Shown in pieces: positions 8,141 through 14,219 of a DNA stretch of 15,902 nucleotides. The stretch spans positions 1 through 15,902 of the forward strand of contig NZ_CAMFHL010000168.1 of the NCBI RefSeq assembly GCF_945952095.1. Direction: 5' to 3'. A program made the position numbers and the translations under genes. The DNA is from an uncultured Arsenicibacter sp. GTDB taxonomy: Bacteria > Bacteroidota > Bacteroidia > Cytophagales > Spirosomataceae. The first letter of the stretch is position 1. Every line of letters begins with the position of its first letter. Under the pieces are notes generated by a model. That model was not told the origin of the DNA, did no database searches, and was given only the letters and a program-made list of their open reading frames with translations.

Positions 8141-8813
8141 AATTTTCCCCTATCCAGTTGGCGAGTAAGGCAAGGAACAGGACATTTTTCTGTGTCAGAA
8201 TTGTTCGGAGCGTGGCAATCGCCCGCAGCAAATGGTTTTCAACCGTTTTGGGTGCGAGGTTGAGTTCGGCGGCAATTTCCTTGTATTTTTTACCTTCAAA
8301 GCGGCTCATCAGAAAGATACGCTGCTGTTGGGGTGTCAGCTGACGCATAGCCTCGTCGAGAGCAACCTGCAGTTCATCCTGCTGCATGAGGCGGTCGGGC
8401 TGGGCAGCTTCGGCTTCGGGGCGGTCCAGATCGTCCGGCATCGGTTCCTGCCGGTTCAGCTCCCAGCGGATGTAATTATAAGCCCGGTTCCGGACCGCAT
8501 AGAACAGGTATGCCCGGAACGAGGTTGTTACGTTGAGGTAAATTTCTTTGACCCAGAATGCATAAAACACATCGCTTACCAGGTCTTCGGCCACCTCGCG
8601 GTTCTGCACAAACCGGACGGCATGGCTGCACAACGGCCCGTAATATTGCCGGAAGAGCAACTCACACGCCTGCCGCGGGTTGTGCATGAAGGCTTGCCGG
8701 ATGAAAAACTCACCATCGTCGTCGGCCTGGGCCAGTTCGTCGGCAGGATGCATGGGGACAATACGGGTAGACCATTTTTCTGAGGGCTGATCAGGGTTGA
8801 GCTTCGATAACAT
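8139..8813 (-). CDS. ECF RNA polymerase sigma factor (FecI-like, Bacteroidota type)
   Basis: Sigma factor of 224 residues predicted to direct RNA polymerase to the SusC/SusD operon under control of the FecR protein encoded next to it. Region 2 lies around 50-115, with LLFRQYYGPLCSHAVRFV and the core-binding AEDLVSDVFYAFW, then the DNA-melting part FRAYLFYAVRNRAYNYIR. Region 4 is at about 155-205, with LTPQQQRIFLMSRFEG and the helix-turn-helix YKEIAAELNLAPKTVENHL. The tail VLFLALLANWIGEN is strikingly hydrophobic, a trait I recall from other sigma factors of this Bacteroidota group. The ATG at 8813 is used; the first 20 residues are polar and an internal ATG (residue 21, MHPADELAQ) is possible. 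It is the first gene of the minus-strand operon, and no good TAnnTTTG box was found upstream. Confidence 0.93.
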   Translation of the reverse strand: MLSKLNPDQPSEKWSTRIVPMHPADELAQADDDGEFFIRQAFMHNPRQACELLFRQYYGPLCSHAVRFVQNREVAEDLVSDVFYAFWVKEIYLNVTTSFRAYLFYAVRNRAYNYIRWELNRQEPMPDDLDRPEAEAAQPDRLMQQDELQVALDEAMRQLTPQQQRIFLMSRFEGKKYKEIAAELNLAPKTVENHLLRAIATLRTILTQKNVLFLALLANWIGEN

Positions 8814-8965
8814 ACACTTCAGGGGTATGACATAGATAAGACAAGATCAGCCCGTAAATCCCCCAGAAATTTTTTATTAATTCTCCAAATAATTAAGAAT
8901 GTGCCGCTGATGCATTGAAAAGGCATATTCTGCCGGAAAATGATGTAGACATTTATATACCGAAT

Positions 8966-9010
8966 GCTACCGACGCTGCGCTGTTATGTCCCTGACGGGA
9001 CAATGGATGT
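8966..9010. repeat. 45-base hairpin repeat, copy 1
   Basis: It begins GCTACCGACGCTGCGCTGTT and ends ACAATGGATGT. Inside is the hairpin TGTCCC-TGAC-GGGACA (8987-9002), a 6-bp stem with a 4-base loop. It differs from copy 2 at a single base (A at 8986, G at 9067). The hairpin core and the near-identity of the copies suggest a REP-like or non-autonomous mobile element; this is inference. Confidence 0.9.
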
Positions 9011-9046
9011 GGTTTATAAACCTATTGTTATCAATGGCTACCGGCC
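9011..9046. repeat. 36-base spacer with 12-bp perfect palindrome
   Basis: GGTTTATAAACC (9011-9022) is a perfect palindrome. It is followed by ATTG-TTAT-CAAT (9024-9035), a small second dyad, and by a stray GCTACCG (9037-9043) that repeats the start of the 45-base unit ten bases before copy 2. The dense symmetry suggests the spacer belongs to the repeat element and is not random filler. A palindrome of this type could also be an operator between the divergent sigma genes. Confidence 0.7.
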
Positions 9047-9091
9047 GCTACCGACGCTGCGCTGTTGTGTCCCTGACGGGACAATGGATGT
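9047..9091. repeat. 45-base hairpin repeat, copy 2
   Basis: Second copy, 44 of 45 bases identical to copy 1 and in the same orientation, offset by 81 bases. Its hairpin TGTCCC-TGAC-GGGACA is at 9068-9083. A nine-T run follows at 9100-9108, 16 bases after the stem, which is too far for a classic intrinsic terminator. Confidence 0.9.
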
Positions 9092-9233
9092 ACACACCAT
9101 TTTTTTTTCAGAATCTGACTTACCTTTTGGCACTTCGGCGGATTAAGGCAGTAAATCACCGGGACAGAATGCGTTTACCCATCATGCCGGGTACGTAAAT
9201 GCCCGTTGATTGTTTTCACCAGACAGCCGCTGT

Positions 9234-9818
9234 ATGCCGAATGTTTTCCCCCGTTTTCAGGACGACCGGGATTTATACGAAGCCCTGCTCCGACGCGATG
9301 ACCGTGCGTTTGACTACCTCTATGCCGAACTGGCTCACACGTTCAGGCATTGGGTAATTCAGCATAACGGAACCGGCATGGACGCCGAAGATGCGTTTCA
9401 GAAGGGATTACTGAAGTTTCTGATCAATCTGGAAAACGGCAAATACCAGCATCAGGCAGGGACCCGGATCACAACGGTGGTATTTGACTACTGTAAAAAA
9501 ACGTGGCTTACCGAAGCCGGTTCGTACCGGTTCCGGAACCGCGCCAGCCTGAGCGATGCCAGTGATCCGGCAGATACTGCCGATGTGGTCGAGGAGATGC
9601 AGCGGGCCGCCGTTGTGGAGATCATGAAGCAGGCACTTCTGCAACTGAAAGACGACTGCCGGCGGGTTATCGACTGGTTTTACATTGACGAAATGCCCCT
9701 GCGCGAAATCGCCGAAAAACTCAACATGCGTGAAACCTCGGTTAAGTCGAAACGATACGACTGCACCGAGAAACTGAAAGGGATTTATCGACAACTCGCC
9801 ACCAAAAGAGGTCTATGA
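9234..9818 (+). CDS. ECF-type RNA polymerase sigma factor (second, non-FecI type)
   Basis: Sigma factor of 194 residues, clearly different from the FecI-like one on the other strand. Region 2 is at about 23-95: DDRAFDYLYAELAHTFRHWV, then the core-binding segment MDAEDAFQKGLLKFL (49-63) and TRITTVVFDYCKKTWL. Region 4 is about 133-185: ALLQLKDDCRRVIDWFYID, then the helix-turn-helix LREIAEKLNMRETSVKSKR. A weakly conserved linker with acidic residues joins them. The longest frame starts at TTG (9210); the ATG at 9234 (MPNVFPRF) is preferred because it drops eight residues with no family match. Its stop overlaps the next start (ATGA, 9815-9818), so the downstream membrane protein is almost certainly its partner and regulator. 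The target promoters are unknown; the nearby lipoprotein/kinase cluster is a candidate regulon by position only. Confidence 0.88.
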   Translation: MPNVFPRFQDDRDLYEALLRRDDRAFDYLYAELAHTFRHWVIQHNGTGMDAEDAFQKGLLKFLINLENGKYQHQAGTRITTVVFDYCKKTWLTEAGSYRFRNRASLSDASDPADTADVVEEMQRAAVVEIMKQALLQLKDDCRRVIDWFYIDEMPLREIAEKLNMRETSVKSKRYDCTEKLKGIYRQLATKRGL

Positions 9819-10615
9819 AACTGACCGAAGCACAATATGAGCTGATTGAGGCCTACCTGAACGGGGAGCTTTCTCCCTCCGATCAGGCCTCGTTCGAACA
9901 GGATATGGCCCTGGATACGGCCCTGGCGGATGCCGTTGCCTTACAACGCGAAGTTGTCAGCAGCTTCCGGGCCATCGGACTGGAACGTAAACTGCAACAG
10001 GCCCATGCACGCTGGCAGGCAACGCAGGAACAGGAGAGCGAACCGGAAGCGGTTGTCCGGCCGATGCCACAGTCAACGCGCCGGTCGGTCAACCGGATGT
10101 ACTGGCTGGCAGCGGCTTCGGTTATGCTGGCCATCAGCCTGAGCATCTGGCTGTACCGGTCGCAGCAAACGGACCGTAACACCAGTCTGGCATTCAGCGA
10201 AGCCTACCAGCCCGACCAGTCCGGTGATCTGAGCAAGAACTTCAGCGCCGATATACAACCCCACCAACAGGCCCGGTTTCAGTCGATTTACCGGCAATAC
10301 CAGAGCGGGAACTACGATGCGGTGATCAGGGAGCTGAAAACGCTTCCCGCTGATCAGCAGACGATACATTACCGGAATTATATGCTGGGGCTCAGCTATC
10401 TGGCCAAAAAAGAACCGGCGAAAGCGGTGCCGTACCTGACTGCCGCGCTGAAAACGCCGACCCAAACACTGCATCAAAAGTCGGAATGGTTTCTGGCGCT
10501 GGCCTACCTGAAAAACGGCGAGCAGGCCAGGGCCAGGGACGCCTTACAACGCATCGCGGGCTTAGACAGCCATCCGTATCACGGGCTGGCGGCAAAGGTG
10601 CTGTTAAAGTTTTAG
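9815..10615 (+). CDS. One-pass membrane protein with TPR-like repeats, probable anti-sigma factor
   Basis: Protein of 266 residues. The N-terminal cytoplasmic part (about 1-93) begins MKLTEAQYELIEAYLNGELS, which resembles the short helical segment at the start of many anti-sigma factors. One membrane helix follows at about 96-114 (YWLAAASVMLAISLSIWLY). The remaining 150 residues would be periplasmic and contain about three TPR-like helical pairs: FQSIYRQYQSGNYDAVIREL (155-174), YRNYMLGLSYLAKKEPAKAV (186-205) and SEWFLALAYLKNGEQARARD (223-242). It has no FecR or STN domain, so it is a different class from the FecR gene at 7063-8082. The 4-base overlap with the sigma gene implies translational coupling and a fixed ratio. 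The proposed role is to hold the sigma factor at the membrane until its TPR domain senses an envelope cue; the anti-sigma function is inferred from context. Confidence 0.75.
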   Translation: MKLTEAQYELIEAYLNGELSPSDQASFEQDMALDTALADAVALQREVVSSFRAIGLERKLQQAHARWQATQEQESEPEAVVRPMPQSTRRSVNRMYWLAAASVMLAISLSIWLYRSQQTDRNTSLAFSEAYQPDQSGDLSKNFSADIQPHQQARFQSIYRQYQSGNYDAVIRELKTLPADQQTIHYRNYMLGLSYLAKKEPAKAVPYLTAALKTPTQTLHQKSEWFLALAYLKNGEQARARDALQRIAGLDSHPYHGLAAKVLLKF

Positions 10616-10625
10616 GTATATCTAA

Positions 10626-10658
10626 AACTCCCCGAGGGTTCAAAACCCTCGGGGAGTT
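10626..10658. terminator. 15-bp perfect stem between convergent genes, probable bidirectional terminator
   Basis: AACTCCCCGAGGGTT (10626-10640) pairs perfectly with AACCCTCGGGGAGTT (10644-10658) across a 3-base loop. It lies 10 bases after the plus-strand TPR gene and 13 bases beyond the end of the minus-strand PKD/LamG gene. On the minus strand the stem runs into TTTT; on the plus strand the T tract is short. It may also be a copy of a dispersed intergenic repeat. Confidence 0.8.
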
Positions 10659-10671
10659 AAGCCAGACAAAG

Positions 10672-12309
10672 CTACTGATTCGTCAGCGTTTTGATCTCCG
10701 TTTCCGTCAGCACGCGCTGGTAGATGCGGATGTCGTCCATTGCGCCGTTGAAAAAGTATTCGTAGTCCTTGATCTGGGCTCCGAAGCGCAGTTCACCGCC
10801 CGGACAGTTGTCGTAGCCATTACCCGGTAAGGTATTATTGGTCGCAAAAAGCTGTCCGCCAATGTATAGTTTCGCCACGTTGCCGCTCAGCGTAAAGGTC
10901 AGGTGATACCACTGATTTGCCAGGATCAGGCTGTGCAGTGTTATCTCCTGCCAGCCTTTCGCCACCAGGCAATCGCCGTTCTGCTTGAAGGCGGCAACCA
11001 CTTTCTGCTGTAAACCACCGTTTTCCGATGGTTTCAGCTGGGCAGCATACTGCTCGAAATTACTGTCGGCGAAACGGGATTTGTTAAACAGCTGCATGGC
11101 CGTTCCGACCGTTGTCGGACGAACCCACATGCTGATGGAAATCGCCGCCGGCCGCAGCGACGCATTATCCGTAATGGCAAAATAATCTGTTATGCCATTA
11201 AGCAGGATGGCGCCCTCTGCGTTGCCCTTGCGGTCGGTAATGAACGTCGGTTTCCCAACCAGCCGGGCATTATTACCGGTTCCGCTAACGTCGTCTGTTG
11301 AGCGGTTTGTAAACGGCAGGTGCAGGACCAGCCCCGTGTTGGAAACGGCTTCGGCCTGCGTAGTAAAGGTACCGGATGGCGTTCCGTAAATTATTCCCTG
11401 TGTGGTACGGGCGTAGGCGCGGTAAGTATAGGTAGTGTTAGGGGTCAGGTTATTCAGCGCCACCGGCACATTACTGCCCACAATCGGGTTGGTAACCTCC
11501 ACAAACGGCGAACCGGTTATGTCAGGATTCGTAGTAGCCGATGAATAGACAATACCAAACCGGGTCGATACCGGCGACCCCGGATTGTCGACCCGCAGAA
11601 ATACGCTGGCCGTTTTGTCGCCTACGGTAGGTGTGCCGCTAACCGACACCACCGCCTGCGAGCTTGTCGTAATTGATTTGACGTTACCGTAGCCTTTTCC
11701 GGCTTTATTTTCGGCAAAGGCCCGCACATAGTAGACCGTATTCGGACTTAACTGACTGGCCGCAAACGATTTCACTTCGTTCAGAGCCGGCGTACCCGTC
11801 AGCTGAATGACCTGATCGTCAACCGTTGGCAGGCTGTTGGTGCCGGAATAGCAAATACCATAGCGCGTTACGGTTGCATTGCCGTTGTCGGCCAGCGACA
11901 TCCGAAATGTTGCCGAGGAGGCGCCGATAGCTGCCGGGTCCAGGGTCGTTACAATTGGCACGACGGCATCACTGACCTCAATGCTCTGGCTAAGCGGCAG
12001 GGTTTGTTGGCATGTGTTGCTCAGCGTAACCTTAACGAGATACTTACCGGCCGTTTTGTAGGTGTGCTGTACAACGGTCGCCGTATCGCTTTTGGTTTCG
12101 CCGTCGCCGAAATCCCAGGTAATCGCATCAATAGTGCCCGACGGTTGCCGCAGCGAAATGCTCGTAACCAGCCGTTCGGCCTTTATATCCAGGCTTGCTG
12201 TCGGCGGAGTGCACTGGCGGACCTTTAGTTGCTTTGTTGCCGGTAGTTCCCAGCTGTCACAGCTAAGCGCAATGACGGTCAGCAGCAGCAGGGCAATGTA
12301 ACGGATCAC
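10672..12309 (-). CDS. Lipoprotein with PKD, two FN3-like and LamG-like (ConA) domains
   Basis: Predicted surface or periplasmic lipoprotein, 545 residues from the GTG at 12309. Its signal peptide MIRYIALLLLTVIALSC is compact and ends at Cys17. A longer frame begins at GTG 12354 and adds 15 polar residues from an A-rich stretch that looks like a leader; both starts are GTG and I favour the shorter. Domains (from the short start): PKD about 33-114 (ITWDFGDGE, QHTYKTAGKYLVKVTLSN); two FN3-like modules about 118-216 and 221-318 sharing GICYS or GIVYS, LSPNTVYY or LTPNTTYT, RAFA or RAYA and a YG near the end; LamG/concanavalin-type lectin domain about 325-540 (LVLHLPFTNRS, ISISMWVRP, WYHLTFTLSGNVAKLYIGG, GAMDDIRIYQRVL). 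Such architecture suggests adhesion or carbohydrate binding. It is divergent from a plus-strand lipoprotein carrying the same FN3-like module. Confidence 0.82.
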   Translation of the reverse strand: MIRYIALLLLTVIALSCDSWELPATKQLKVRQCTPPTASLDIKAERLVTSISLRQPSGTIDAITWDFGDGETKSDTATVVQHTYKTAGKYLVKVTLSNTCQQTLPLSQSIEVSDAVVPIVTTLDPAAIGASSATFRMSLADNGNATVTRYGICYSGTNSLPTVDDQVIQLTGTPALNEVKSFAASQLSPNTVYYVRAFAENKAGKGYGNVKSITTSSQAVVSVSGTPTVGDKTASVFLRVDNPGSPVSTRFGIVYSSATTNPDITGSPFVEVTNPIVGSNVPVALNNLTPNTTYTYRAYARTTQGIIYGTPSGTFTTQAEAVSNTGLVLHLPFTNRSTDDVSGTGNNARLVGKPTFITDRKGNAEGAILLNGITDYFAITDNASLRPAAISISMWVRPTTVGTAMQLFNKSRFADSNFEQYAAQLKPSENGGLQQKVVAAFKQNGDCLVAKGWQEITLHSLILANQWYHLTFTLSGNVAKLYIGGQLFATNNTLPGNGYDNCPGGELRFGAQIKDYEYFFNGAMDDIRIYQRVLTETEIKTLTNQ

Positions 12310-12337
12310 GTGTTGGTCCCGGTGGAAATTTACTTTT

Positions 12338-12364
12338 TTGTCGTGGTTTTTCACCTTACTTTTG
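12338..12364 (+). promoter_or_regulatory. Candidate Bacteroidota promoter for the plus-strand FN3 lipoprotein
   Basis: TACTTTTG (12357-12364) fits the Bacteroidota -7 consensus TAnnTTTG exactly, with TTG (12338-12340) 16 bases upstream as a possible -33 element. Transcription would begin about 12368-12371, some 26-29 bases ahead of the ATG at 12397. This supports using 12397 as the start and not the GTG at 12310. Confidence 0.45.
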
Positions 12365-12386
12365 GTGTTTTATTTATGATACTTCA

Positions 12387-12394
12387 CAAAGTTA
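12387..12394 (-). promoter_or_regulatory. Candidate -7 box for the minus-strand PKD/LamG lipoprotein
   Basis: On the minus strand this reads TAACTTTG, an exact TAnnTTTG match. Transcription would start near 12380, leaving a leader of about 70 bases to the GTG at 12309 or about 26 to the GTG at 12354. No clear -33 TTG was found at the usual distance, and that position would fall inside the plus-strand coding region. The two divergent promoters would therefore overlap. Confidence 0.35.
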
Positions 12395-12396
12395 CT

Positions 12397-13158
12397 ATGC
12401 TTATTGTCAGGCTAAAGCGACATACAGCTATCGGGTTTACGCTTGTCTGCCTGACGGGTTTTCTATGGACAGGCTGCACGGAATGGACAGTCGACAGTGC
12501 GGGCAAAAAGCTTTATCAGACGCCTCAGATTGAAACCCTTACCCTGGTCGGCCAGCCCGGTTACTCGGCGGTATCGGTACAGGCAAAGTTGCTGAACATC
12601 ACCGAAACGCCCCTGTTATCAGTAGGTATTTGTTATTCCATCAACAATCCGAATCCGACGATTGCTGATCAGACCGTAAAAATCAACCAGAATTTTCAGG
12701 CCGTCAATACGTTTCTGATTGAGGATCTGGCACCGGGAAAACAATATACCTATCGGGCCTTCGCCATCAGCAATGCCAATAAAGATGTTCCGGTGTATGG
12801 CATCATCCGTACCTTTACCACCGCCGAAATCGTCCCGGACGTACATACCCTCGGACTGCTCTCCACGCCGTCATCCACCTCCGCGCAGGCACAGATGCAG
12901 ATCAATAACATCAGTCAGCTGAAGCTGAAGGAAATCGGCATCTGCTTTTCGCTCAACAACTCCATTCCAACGCTGGCCGATAATGTCACCAGGTCAGATA
13001 AAACAACTGAATTCCGGTCGGTCAACACGTTTTCGCTTAATGAGCTCGCCCCGTCAACCATCTATTACTACCGTGCTTATGCCATCACGCCGCTGAAAGA
13101 AAACGAACCGTTCTACGGCAATATCCTGAGTTTTGTTACCCCGCCGCGTACGCCCTAA
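12397..13158 (+). CDS. Lipoprotein with two FN3-like domains
   Basis: Secreted lipoprotein of 253 residues (from ATG 12397) with a basic N-terminus, a hydrophobic segment and a Cys at 27 in LWTGC, a slightly irregular lipobox. The rest is two tandem FN3-like modules, about 44-143 and 148-248. Each has GICYS or GICFS, then NPT or PT, an aspartate, LAPGKQYTYRAFA or LAPSTIYYYRAYA, YG and a final FTT or FVT. These match the modules in the divergent PKD/LamG lipoprotein. In the DNA, a 15-base segment encoding GICYS is almost identical in both genes (12625-12639, and 11845-11859 on the other strand). An ATG at 12376 and a GTG at 12310 are alternative starts, less likely given the -7 box at 12357-12364. 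No enzymatic motif is seen; a binding or structural role on the cell surface is plausible. Its TAA overlaps the stop of the converging TPR gene. Confidence 0.82.
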   Translation: MLIVRLKRHTAIGFTLVCLTGFLWTGCTEWTVDSAGKKLYQTPQIETLTLVGQPGYSAVSVQAKLLNITETPLLSVGICYSINNPNPTIADQTVKINQNFQAVNTFLIEDLAPGKQYTYRAFAISNANKDVPVYGIIRTFTTAEIVPDVHTLGLLSTPSSTSAQAQMQINNISQLKLKEIGICFSLNNSIPTLADNVTRSDKTTEFRSVNTFSLNELAPSTIYYYRAYAITPLKENEPFYGNILSFVTPPRTP

Positions 13159-14174
13159 AACGTGTAACGGGCAACGATTCCGACCCCGGACGATGCCGGT
13201 TGCCAGCTGAGTCCCTTGCGGGCTGCCTTTGGCTTTTTAATCAGAAAATAGATCTCAGCAATTACTGCCGCAGAGGCGACTCCGATACAGGCTTTGTAAA
13301 GGCCGTTTTTATTACTTGCCTTCTGCGCATCGGCATAGGCTTTATCCCACCGGTCCTTTTCGGCCTGCGTCAGAATTGTACCATCGTTATCAGGATCAAC
13401 CTCAGCACTAACCTTTTTGAGTTCATCCAGTTTACTGTTAAACTGACTTTTGAGCGTCAGAGCGTATAAGCTCGCCCCCAGCCCAACGGCTCCGATACCC
13501 GCAATCATGCCGGTGCGGGCGGGCGATACACTGACAGGAGCCGGTTTGCGAACCACCGGTGTATTTGCCGGTGCCGCCGTTACCGACGGCAACGGCTGTT
13601 TAGCGGCTTCGTTTGTTGCCTGCGCGGCCTGCTCTTGCTTCAGATAGGTATCGCTGTTCTGAATCTGAATCCGAAGAATATCTTGCTTAACCGCGTACGA
13701 AAGCGCTTCAGTATAGGCTTTTTTTGCCTCGCCGTATTTCTTTTGGGCATACGCTATATTTCCCTGATCTGTCCAGTAATCCGTCAGGTTACTTCTCGTT
13801 TGCGGATCGGTCGGATTAATGGTCAGGACCTGTTGCCAGAAACCTACAGCTTCGCTCCCCCGTCCGGCACTGATTGCCTTGGACGCCTGATCACGGAGAT
13901 ACAGACAGCGGTCAATTTCATCAATCTTCGTTGTAGCGTATGTGTCTTTTTCAAAACCAGGCACTTCCAGACAGTTCTGATACTGTTTCCGGGCATCCGC
14001 ATAGCGGCCTTCTTTCAGAAAATCGTCGGCTTTCTTTTTGTATTTGTCATACTCATCATCCAGCGTCCGGCTCAGCACAGTATGATGCGGAACGCCCTCC
14101 GGAGGCGTCACCGCAAAAGCGGGCAGCGCACTTGCCGAAAAAAGCAGTACGGCAATGGTGTACAGTTGTTTCAT
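13155..14174 (-). CDS. Exported TPR-repeat protein with two C-terminal membrane segments
   Basis: Protein of 339 residues with a signal peptide (MKQLYTIAVLLFSASALPAFA). TPR-like helices span about 41-175, including YDKYKKKADDFLKEGRYADA and QGNIAYAQKKYGEAKKAYTE. A Pro/Ala-rich linker (about 192-220) leads to two hydrophobic segments, about 222-241 (MIAGIGAVGLGASLYALTL) and 291-313 (LYKACIGVASAAVIAEIYFLI). The loop between them contains DPDNDGTILTQAE (260-272), close to an EF-hand loop but with the final Glu one place late. The tail ends in VGIVARYTF. I choose ATG 14174; the longer frame begins with TTG (14195). It lies 45 bases after the kinase and is probably cotranscribed. A role as scaffold or partner of the kinase is inferred from adjacency only. 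I do not recognise the exact family. Confidence 0.78.
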   Translation of the reverse strand: MKQLYTIAVLLFSASALPAFAVTPPEGVPHHTVLSRTLDDEYDKYKKKADDFLKEGRYADARKQYQNCLEVPGFEKDTYATTKIDEIDRCLYLRDQASKAISAGRGSEAVGFWQQVLTINPTDPQTRSNLTDYWTDQGNIAYAQKKYGEAKKAYTEALSYAVKQDILRIQIQNSDTYLKQEQAAQATNEAAKQPLPSVTAAPANTPVVRKPAPVSVSPARTGMIAGIGAVGLGASLYALTLKSQFNSKLDELKKVSAEVDPDNDGTILTQAEKDRWDKAYADAQKASNKNGLYKACIGVASAAVIAEIYFLIKKPKAARKGLSWQPASSGVGIVARYTF

Positions 14175-14219
14175 GCTTACTTGCAGTTGGGGCAATCTAT
14201 GGGTATGGTGGTTATGAAG

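Larger units (their letters stand above)
8814..9233. other. Intergenic region between two divergent sigma genes
   Basis: This 420-base non-coding stretch separates the two head-to-head ECF sigma genes, so both promoters must lie here. The left third (8860-8950) is AT-rich and fits a promoter region for the minus-strand operon, but I could not find an exact TAnnTTTG. The middle holds the two 45-base repeats. On the right, a run of nine T (9100-9108) precedes TACCTTTTG (9121-9129), which has one base too many for the -7 consensus and is therefore weak. The short open frames here are formed by the repeats and are not believed. Confidence 0.7.

Noticed and set aside
8966..9091. CRISPR array
   Set aside because: Only two repeats, the spacer itself contains palindromes and a piece of the repeat, and no cas gene is present.
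9068..9108. Hairpin plus nine-T run as an intrinsic terminator
   Set aside because: The T run begins 16 bases after the stem and no plus-strand gene ends upstream.
9121..9129. TACCTTTTG as a -7 promoter box for the plus-strand sigma gene
   Set aside because: Three bases instead of two separate TA from TTTG, so it does not fit the consensus; kept only as a weak possibility.
8964..9198. Short open frames across the 45-base repeats
   Set aside because: They are created by the two repeat copies, repeat their own peptide, and have no ribosome-binding or family support.
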